DNA of 64,000 bases from contig NC_054751.1 of NCBI RefSeq assembly GCF_018143015.1, positions 31,076,347-31,140,346 on the forward strand, written 5' to 3'. Shown here one piece after another: positions 62,901 to 64,000 of the stretch (positions are counted from its first letter, which is position 1; every line of letters begins with the position of its first letter). The notes below the pieces were generated by a model. It searched no databases. It saw only the letters and a list, made by a program, of their open reading frames with translations, and was not told the origin of the DNA. The position numbers and the translations under genes are program-made. The DNA is from Lytechinus variegatus. Its lineage: Eukaryota > Echinodermata > Echinoidea > Temnopleuroida > Toxopneustidae.

Positions 62901-64000
62901 CAAACTATCTGGACATTACCCGGAATTAAATGAAAAATCAGAAAGGAAATGTATCTGCAACATACCCTCTCAAGTGAGCTAGTATCGTAGCTATTGGCTT
63001 CAGAACTCTTGTACGAGACCGATGTTGATGTGAGAATATTAGCCGTAGTCGAGCCATCGTTGTAGGTGGATGATCCGGTGTACAGGTCATGGACGTCAAT
63101 GCTCGATCCTCTGGTTACTTTCATGACAAGCTGCCAATCTGTTTTAGAGAGATAGAATAAGAAGTGATTAGAAAGTATTTACACGACTGATAGAAAACAA
63201 GATGATGATTAACGAAATTAAGGAACGAAGCTGTAGTATCAAGCCAACGATAGTTCTAAAGGACTTACAAATAATTGTTTCAGAAAAAGGAAGAACCGTT
63301 CAAAATCTTTATAGTGGGGCCCTGTTTCAATAATGCTTTAAGCTGTAAGAACTTCCCATTTGTATTTTTTTTTTCATTTTTAATGAAAAATATTTCGTGT
63401 AGATATGATTTACTAGATCACATTTATTCTGCCCTTAATTTCTACGTACGACAGTACAGTTTGGGTACACACATAAAGGTCCCCAGCGTTGTACATTGGA
63501 ATTCTTTCTAATGATATAGGTGTGGTAAATGAAAGGATCAACTCTCTGGTAAAGAGTATGATTTCATCCAAAAGAAAGTTTATGAGTAGGAAGTAAAGAC
63601 AGGTACACTTTTTTTTTAGGTAACCGGATTGCCCTGAGGCAGTATTCTGGTAAAACCTTCGAACCACTGATCGCGTGGCTGTTTAGCCACCCCTTTCATG
63701 AAAATGCCCCACATCTATTTTCGGAACTGCAGAAGGTTTGGTCCGCCACCAATTCGATTTGTTAGAGGAAGGTCGAGTAAGTATAACCCGGCGTGATTCC
63801 AGCCTGTATCCATTGAAAATTTTGACAAAATTAATGAAAGCAAATTGACGCAATAAAAATTGATTCATCTGGTATGTTGAATATACTTGATCACTCACCA
63901 TCGATGGGATCATTAGCATCAGTGCCACATTCTGAAGTACTTGAGTAGTAACATTCATTGGGATACTGTTGACCACAGTGTGTACCACCTGTTACACAAC
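23637..64000 (-). CDS. Mosaic secreted lectin: fibrinogen-related, 3 CTLD, CNTNAP-like, 2 PAN and FN3 modules (5' partial)
   Basis: Twenty-one exons on the minus strand join in one consistent frame: 63899-64000, 62966-63138, 62435-62592, 61715-61887, 61101-61148, 58721-58910, 56680-56798, 56122-56232, 55103-55231, 54066-54223, 52703-52823, 52115-52300, 31577-31819, 29701-29811, 29034-29150, 27526-27696, 26694-26945, 25739-25915, 25235-25350, 24778-24967, 23637-23908. All have GT/AG borders, and the phases agree at every junction. They encode 1104 residues to a TAG at 23637-23639; the N-terminus, including any signal peptide, is beyond the window. No transmembrane segment is visible in this part, and the many paired cysteines imply an extracellular protein. 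The module set (carbohydrate-binding CTLDs, PAN/Apple, fibrinogen-like, FN3) suggests a recognition or matrix protein, with an immune lectin role as inference. The intron between 52115 and 31819 is about 20 kb because of a composite mobile element. It could be two genes if an unseen terminal exon exists, but phase continuity argues against that. Confidence 0.85.
23945..24010 (-). repeat. SINE tail fragment (AAT run plus gcgcc/gcgc motif)
   Basis: An (aat)n run followed by 'acgccaaatccactcggcag' and 'caaggcgcagtg' resembles the 3' end of tRNA-derived SINEs in reverse orientation. It lies in the last intron of the mosaic gene. No A/B boxes remain. Confidence 0.35.
24778..25350 (-). CDS. Fibronectin type III module (two exons)
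   Basis: Exons 25235-25350 and 24778-24967 meet in phase 0 and encode residues about 913-1014. The pattern is that of an FN3 fold: a [18 protein letters not shown] first strand with the conserved Trp, then [24 protein letters not shown], which fits the LxPxTxYxxxVxAxNxxGxG consensus. It is bounded by phase-1 introns on both sides. FN3 modules act as spacers or ligand-binding units. Confidence 0.9.
25739..26945 (-). CDS. C-type lectin-like domain 3 (two exons, QPD type)
   Basis: Exons 26694-26945 and 25739-25915 (residues about 770-912). The domain opens [15 protein letters not shown], then has [30 protein letters not shown] and YWLSGQPD, and ends with GEDCVEL ... [11 protein letters not shown]. 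All four core cysteines plus the N-terminal pair are present. QPD is the triplet associated with galactose-type ligands in Ca-dependent CTLDs; the later WND position reads LND here, which keeps Asn/Asp ligands. Sugar preference is inference from motif only. Confidence 0.9.
25984..26257 (+). mobile_element. tRNA-derived SINE
   Basis: The head contains a degenerate A box (gtggcccagtgg) and a B box in gggttcgaatcccag (26032-26046). The body has 'gcctagcttagccgggtaat', 'ggagcgccttgagcacc' and a 3' AT-rich tail ending in (att)n. It lies in an intron of the mosaic lectin gene on the opposite strand. A reverse-orientation fragment of the same family lies at about 56355-56480. Confidence 0.8.
27526..29811 (-). 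CDS. C-type lectin-like domain 2 (three exons, EPN type, inner disulfide missing)
   Basis: Exons 29701-29811, 29034-29150 and 27526-27696 (residues about 637-769), all phase 1. The domain has [42 protein letters not shown] and KSGEPNGG, then [10 protein letters not shown] ... TLHYICK. EPN is the mannose-type triplet. The third core cysteine (normally in the ENCA position) is Ala, and its partner before the HYICK strand is also absent. The inner disulfide is therefore lost as a pair while the outer one is kept. The WND ligand region is also altered (MVDV). It may be a structural rather than sugar-binding module. Confidence 0.88.
27880..28623. mobile_element. piggyBac-like MITE with TTAA target duplication
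   Basis: TTAA at 27876-27879 and 28624-28627 flanks inverted ends CCCTAATTCTCCCGGGG and CCCCGGGAGATTTAGGG. Adjacent G and C runs extend the inverted structure. TTAA plus CCC...GGG termini fit piggyBac elements. The interior is AT-rich with no transposase. It sits in the intron between exons 29034-29150 and 27526-27696 of the mosaic gene. Confidence 0.85.
28776..28927. mobile_element. Short TIR MITE
   Basis: Begins CAGGGGTCCGTTGCAGAAAG and ends CTTTCTGCAACAGGCCCCTG. The inverted repeat continues as agttgcgtttaaacgcaa and ttgcgtttgattgcaact. About 150 bp in total and non-coding. No clear target duplication was found, so the family is unassigned. Confidence 0.7.
30023..30183. mobile_element. 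Short TIR MITE (gggcccgtttcataaag family)
   Basis: The ends CTGGGGCCCGTTTCATAAAG and TTTATGAAACCGGTCCCAG are inverted repeats. The inside is symmetric in part (ggcaactaacatggtaac against accatggtagttgcc). A related element with the same termini is at 54577-54759. Confidence 0.7.
31577..31819 (-). CDS. PAN/Apple-like module 1 (single exon)
   Basis: A 243-base exon with phase-1 borders on both sides, so it is a symmetric module (residues about 556-636). The pattern [35 protein letters not shown] and NECWLSAEN matches the PAN/Apple consensus (Cys in the first helix, C...C in the helix, CxLS strand). PAN modules mediate protein or carbohydrate contacts. It sits directly downstream, in the coding direction, of the intron that holds the ~19-kb composite. 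Confidence 0.85.
32599..32820. mobile_element. Minimal deletion derivative of the large composite's terminus
   Basis: A 222-bp unit starting ACTGGATATACCC and ending GGGTATATCCAGT. Its first ~147 bases are the near-exact reverse complement of the right end of the large composite (51793-51940), differing by one missing G in the terminal region. Its right half is only a short matching terminus. It looks like a MITE-like internal-deletion form lying beside the full unit. Confidence 0.75.
32821..32868. repeat. 48-bp spacer that is an inverted copy of both host flanks
   Basis: Read on the minus strand, the spacer begins like the sequence just right of the composite (tattgatgtaaatta, 51941-51955). 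It ends like the sequence just left of the small derivative (catgattttcttattt and acgagata, ending 32598). This is what would remain after a tandem copy of element plus flank was made and the segment between inverted termini flipped. Confidence 0.65.
32900..35148. other. GC-rich left outer arm of the composite, no gene recognised
   Basis: Base composition is clearly richer in GC than the host introns. Several overlapping frames of 60-130 residues exist on both strands (for example 34338-34688 minus) but none has a recognisable domain, and they overlap each other. It may be non-coding RNA, a decayed element body or regulatory repeat DNA. Confidence 0.45.
35156..36172 (+). repeat. Minisatellite, ~118-150-bp units, about nine copies
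   Basis: The unit begins aacaaacacagtgttaccac, continues with the near-palindrome cacatagttgactatgtg, then 'actatgtggtcacagtg', 'gagacttcagatcacatag' and 'aattgcccacatagttgggt'. Units start near 35156, 35294, 35443, 35560, 35678, 35790, 35911, 36032 and 36148. Early units carry extra 'ttaactatgtg' or 'ttgtcacagtg' insertions. Many short inverted motifs would let the array fold. Confidence 0.85.
36729..46948 (+). CDS. Four-exon gene of unknown function inside the composite (144 residues)
   Basis: Exons 36729-36828, 41364-41506, 42079-42154 and 46833-46948. Donors are gtgtta, gtacgt and gtcagt; acceptors are ccttacag, ttgcag and ctcttcag. Intron phases are 1, 0 and 1, and the joined length is 435 bases, exactly 145 codons including TAG. 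Exon 1 starts [16 protein letters not shown] in a CpG-richer segment. Exon 2 is charged, with an acidic run ([12 protein letters not shown]) and flanking Lys clusters. Exon 3 holds [12 protein letters not shown]. Exon 4 starts DWDQSTM and ends EDGNF. The product looks nuclear and disordered or helical; no known domain is recognised. It runs opposite to the lectin gene whose intron contains it. Either a host gene was carried into the element or it is an element accessory gene. A possible extra exon near 43676-43760 meets an in-frame stop. Confidence 0.55.
37011..37743. mobile_element. Foldback (near-palindromic) MULE-type MITE with 9-bp TSD
   Basis: Flanked by identical TTTAATTTA at 37002-37010 and 37744-37752. 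The ends are GGCAGTGTAT and ATACACTGCC. Almost the whole element is an inverted repeat with ~300-base arms (gccacacgcgtgtg, gacggtcagacctac, aacaagacaagaaaagcaag and others), leaving a short loop near 37330-37420. A 9-bp duplication with long inverted arms fits Mutator-like elements. Confidence 0.88.
38463..38619. mobile_element. Small AT-rich palindromic MITE
   Basis: The ends tagagatgaaaattcttatt and aataagaattttcatctcta are inverted repeats around an AT-rich centre. It sits just inside the left arm of the 38217-39594 element. Confidence 0.65.
38648..39258. mobile_element. TIR MITE with TA target duplication
   Basis: TA at 38646-38647 and 39259-39260 flanks CCGTAAGGGCACTAGTATTC and GAATACTAGTGCCCTTACGG, inverted for at least 25 bases. 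The motif 'gttgaatactagtgca' recurs internally in both orientations. TA flanks suggest a Tc1/mariner-type MITE, nested inside the larger 9-bp-TSD element. Confidence 0.8.
39611..40112. mobile_element. TIR MITE (gtgtttatgcttcc ends)
   Basis: The left edge ggtgtgtttatgcttcca and the right edge tggaagcataaacacggcc are inverted. Subterminal 'gattctgg' and 'aaacgctgatt' motifs and copies of 'gatcgtaaac' recur inside. No clean target duplication was found, so boundaries may be off by a few bases. Confidence 0.6.
40115..41035. repeat. Cluster of inverted copies of a ~200-450-bp unit
   Basis: 40140-40330 is the reverse complement of about 40604-40775 (shared 'gacttgcccgatgtttac', 'aagatggcggtg', 'cccacgttacgcgactc', 'aagccaggtcttccttctc'). 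40350-40490 pairs with 40790-40930 ('gaaatctcgggggcaaaag', 'cggaaatgaagtt'). A related arm lies at 37885-38205 on the other side of the MULE elements. The DNA could form several alternative long hairpins within intron 1 of the nested gene. Confidence 0.7.
44340..45775 (+). repeat. Diverged tandem repeat (ggtcaaaggtca / cataactttgaaa family)
   Basis: Units of roughly 150-230 bases each contain 'atgtcataactttgaa', 'tagttcatgaaacttg', 'aagggtaatcaagtatcact', 'cttgcatgagttt' and 'aggtcaaaggtca'. At least five diverged copies are visible, interrupted at about 44930-45420 by unrelated sequence. Within intron 3 of the nested gene; non-coding. Confidence 0.7.
46001..46577. mobile_element. TIR MITE with TTAA ends
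   Basis: TTAAAGGGGTAC at the left and GTACCCCGTTAA at the right are inverted. Internal sequence ('tgacagcaaatagtgaagtt', 'ttatgaaattttcagtattt', 'ttgcatattcatgaa') parallels the element at 5258-5892. TTAA at both edges fits a piggyBac-like target duplication. Located in intron 3 of the nested gene. Confidence 0.65.
47110..47990 (+). repeat. Minisatellite, ~39-bp units, ending in a cacactgtgg array
   Basis: From about 47270 to 47700 a 39-base unit 'gtgtggtggactatgtgg' plus 'tgtatgtcata' repeats around eleven times with CTC/CTA and GTA/GCA variants. From about 47860 to 47975 the motif 'cacactgtggtacacactgt' repeats. The final bases are the inverse of the left edge at 35149. The 47744-47977 frames are translated repeat, not genes. 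Confidence 0.85.
48300..49790 (-). repeat. GC-rich ~0.36-kb tandem repeats with hairpin-forming core
   Basis: At least three units are visible (near 48770-49140, 49150-49500 and 49510-49790), with a more diverged one before. Shared blocks include 'cacctgtgtattagcggg', 'atttcccttgcaggtgcgtg', 'ccggtgactctccgagg', 'gacgcctggcc' and a strong hairpin 'cctcttctgtgcggcccc' with 'gccggggggcagaagagg'. Minus-strand frames in each unit read similar Pro/Arg-rich peptides (for example [12 protein letters not shown]) but differ in frame and stops. A coding tandem repeat is possible but not established. Confidence 0.6.
49823..50212 (-). CDS. Possible Ser/Pro-rich basic protein fragment with nuclear localisation-like tail
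   Basis: A 129-residue frame without an ATG at its start: low-complexity Ser/Pro/Ala sequence with [27 protein letters not shown] and a final [12 protein letters not shown] that resembles a nuclear localisation signal. A neighbouring frame at 50247-50558 has an internal ATG ([10 protein letters not shown]). Together they might be the decayed first gene (gag-like) of the outer element read leftward, or chance frames in GC-rich DNA. Included because the composition is unlike random translation. Confidence 0.25.
   Translation of the reverse strand: MGSVALVQKTATPLGLSDPPAIGSPKVRGESTGLSTRQRLGSMPCKTPLGSVGKGLPAPSRKRHLSPTVSDSQFNLTPSDTADASSRSASSPRGRAKERKTGAAQPLVPSSAPAPEQPKKKKRRGEPQT
51132..51375 (+). 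repeat. Direct duplication of ~85-bp segment
   Basis: 'caattaataaa' followed by 'acaaaggattgattgaaac', 'aaaagaacaatcaactaact' and 'aagaacttgaa' occurs at about 51132-51222 and again at about 51289-51375, period about 157 bases, with AATT-rich spacer. Inside the right outer arm. Confidence 0.65.
52115..55231 (-). CDS. CNTNAP/neurexin-IV-type fibrinogen-like module (four exons)
   Basis: Exons 55103-55231, 54066-54223, 52703-52823 and 52115-52300 (residues about 358-555). It starts [20 protein letters not shown] followed by PYRVYCDM, a fibrinogen-C-terminal-like opening. It then departs from true fibrinogen: SVDQVSIGA ... [65 protein letters not shown] and LGPLYC. This order (Cys pair in YECxG, WGG, CACG, CNC, PVTxIxxGDT) is the arrangement known from contactin-associated proteins and their invertebrate relatives. 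Bounded by phase-1 introns. Confidence 0.85.
53461..53618 (+). repeat. (CTAT/CTAC)n microsatellite
   Basis: Tetranucleotide ctat/ctac repeats with interruptions, in the intron between exons 54066-54223 and 52703-52823. The overlapping Tyr/Ile/Leu-rich frames are artefacts. Confidence 0.9.
53745..54050 (+). repeat. Dispersed repeat, copy of the family at 1-230
   Basis: Shares 'gtgctctttcctgatt', 'caattggctatccata', 'taaaccacaactttaaa' and 'acccgacttcagaatacg' with 1-230. The edges gtttaacttagaccatgg and 'aagttaaacccgacttcag' suggest short inverted ends. Lies in an intron of the mosaic lectin gene, just 3' (plus-strand sense) of the microsatellite. Confidence 0.55.
54577..54759. mobile_element. 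Short TIR MITE (gggcccgtttcataaag family)
   Basis: Ends CTGGGTGGTGTTTCATAAAG and CTTTATGAAACGGGCCCCAG are inverted, with 'gttacgcgtaac' and 'cgtaacttac' next to them. Same terminal family as 30023-30183. Confidence 0.7.
55262..55500 (-). mobile_element. Truncated element with hAT-like end
   Basis: The right edge 'gatccgcccctg' mirrors the ends of hAT elements in this window. Inside are two copies of a 'ggatgataacctttttt' / 'gggtgacaacctttttt' unit and a G run at the left. No complete left terminus or duplication. Confidence 0.4.
56122..58910 (-). CDS. C-type lectin-like domain 1 (three exons)
   Basis: Exons 58721-58910, 56680-56798 and 56122-56232 (residues about 218-357), phases 1, 2, 1, 1. 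The domain has [79 protein letters not shown] and GYICKY. All canonical cysteines, the WIG motif and the WND ligand triplet are present, but the EPN/QPD position reads EPS, so Ca-dependent sugar binding may be altered. It joins upstream to a short linker exon (61101-61148) of the preceding module. Confidence 0.9.
56355..56480 (-). mobile_element. SINE fragment, reverse orientation
   Basis: A (taa)n edge then 'cggtatatttacccaggata', ending 'ttacccggctgagctag', which is the inverse of 'ctagcttagccgggtaa' in the SINE at 25984-26257. Only the 3' part is present. Confidence 0.5.
57104..57671. mobile_element. TIR MITE with G/C-run ends, possible 8-bp TSD
   Basis: After G runs, the left arm reads ttgacgagtggataccatgc and the right arm gcatggtatccactcgtcaa; inversion continues into gcgcgacc/ggtcgcgc. 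GAGAGAGC occurs at 57096-57103 and 57672-57679 and would be an 8-bp hAT-like duplication, but it is low-complexity, so support is weak. 57227-57415 is not a gene. Confidence 0.7.
58045..58480 (+). pseudogene. LINE reverse transcriptase relic
   Basis: The frame around 58045-58220 reads [20 protein letters not shown], matching the CR1/L2-type pattern (DIxxWMxxNxLKLNxxKTE) that follows the YxDD active site. After a stop and frame changes, [10 protein letters not shown] near 58400-58430 matches the family's LDYCNSLLYG block. Decayed fragment in an intron of the mosaic gene, opposite strand. Confidence 0.65.
58555..58632 (+). repeat. TG-rich low-complexity tract
   Basis: Interrupted (gtgtgtg)n with gggtgtg blocks. 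No other feature. Confidence 0.6.
59030..59110 (-). repeat. Inverted fragment of the 1-230 / 53745-54050 repeat family
   Basis: 'ctgaagtcgggtt' and 'tttaaagttgtggtttaa' are the reverse complement of the right edge of the 53745-54050 copy. Short, terminal part only. Confidence 0.5.
59735..61078 (+). pseudogene. 5'-truncated non-LTR retrotransposon with CAAT tail
   Basis: The open frame begins mid-reverse-transcriptase at [13 protein letters not shown], includes the catalytic YADDT motif (about 59800-59815) and continues to 60612 with [27 protein letters not shown] and [11 protein letters not shown] blocks typical of the CR1/L2/jockey-like lineage. Near 60540 a frame change disrupts the C-terminal [12 protein letters not shown] end. 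Non-coding 3' sequence follows and ends in (atca)n/(caat)n at about 61062-61075, the kind of short-repeat tail these elements use. Because it is 5' truncated it is dead. It lies in the intron between exons 61101-61148 and 58721-58910 of the lectin gene, on the opposite strand. Confidence 0.8.
61101..63138 (-). CDS. Fibrinogen-related / skeletal-matrix-like module (four exons)
   Basis: Exons 62966-63138, 62435-62592, 61715-61887 and 61101-61148 (residues about 34-217), phases 1, 0, 2, 1, 1. The module opens [20 protein letters not shown], then [10 protein letters not shown], an [17 protein letters not shown] strand pair, [32 protein letters not shown] and a short end [13 protein letters not shown]. 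The WxLVxKV opening and the GGCxxDxGW ... CxW ... P..YS block recall the module in coral skeletal organic matrix protein 5-like and similar invertebrate proteins. The name is from memory of that pattern and not verified. Function unknown, extracellular. Confidence 0.65.
63899..64000 (-). CDS. Cys-containing N-terminal stretch of the mosaic gene (exon incomplete at window end)
   Basis: The frame reads [20 protein letters not shown] then [14 protein letters not shown] and ends at a GTGAGT donor in phase 1. Five or so residues between cysteines suggest a small disulfide-linked unit. It continues past position 64000, so its start and any signal peptide cannot be seen. Confidence 0.7.

Overview
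The window is animal nuclear DNA from a marine invertebrate, most likely an echinoderm such as a sea urchin, though the species cannot be fixed from sequence alone. The evidence is: AT-rich introns with GT/AG splice sites, a Death-domain/NACHT (NLR-like) gene, a chimeric C-type lectin/PAN/fibrinogen-like/FN3 gene, tRNA-derived SINEs, CR1/L2-like LINE fragments and many short inverted-repeat DNA transposons. There is nothing bacterial and no CRISPR array.

Layout. 1-15.7 kb: two plus-strand coding exons (3838-4818 and 13571-14633) of an unrecognised protein type. They share short motifs in the same order, including an RVxF-like phosphatase-docking motif followed by LP, so they may be diverged tandem relatives. 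Around them lie two hAT-type elements with perfect 8-bp target duplications and a long palindromic array. 19.2-22.2 kb, minus strand: a two-exon gene coding for Death domain - one transmembrane segment - NACHT NTPase - two GLUG-like repeats - basic tail. 23.6 kb to beyond 64 kb, minus strand: the 3' 21 exons (1104 residues visible, 5' end outside the window) of a secreted-type mosaic gene. Its modules in protein order are a Cys-containing stretch, a fibrinogen-related/skeletal-matrix-like module, CTLD1, a CNTNAP/neurexin-IV fibrinogen-like module, PAN1, CTLD2, CTLD3, FN3 and PAN2. Reading phase is consistent across all 20 introns, and nearly every module is bounded by phase-1 introns.

One intron of the lectin gene (between the CNTNAP-like module and PAN1) has been invaded by a roughly 19-kb composite, 32599-51940, bounded by inverted terminal repeats. 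It is built as shells. GC-rich outer arms (about 32.9-35.1 and 48.0-50.5 kb; the right one carries ~0.36-kb tandem repeats) enclose an inner unit, 35149-47993, that begins and ends with minisatellites and shares a ~35-bp inverted terminus. Inside lies a small four-exon plus-strand gene (36729-46948; 144 residues, exact phase continuity, no recognised domain). Its first intron is packed with nested foldback elements, two of which have perfect 9-bp target duplications.

How the parts relate: the NLR-like gene and the multi-lectin gene look like neighbouring innate-immune or recognition genes (cytosolic/membrane sensing and extracellular binding), but functional coupling is inference. The rest is intron or intergenic sequence dominated by mobile elements.
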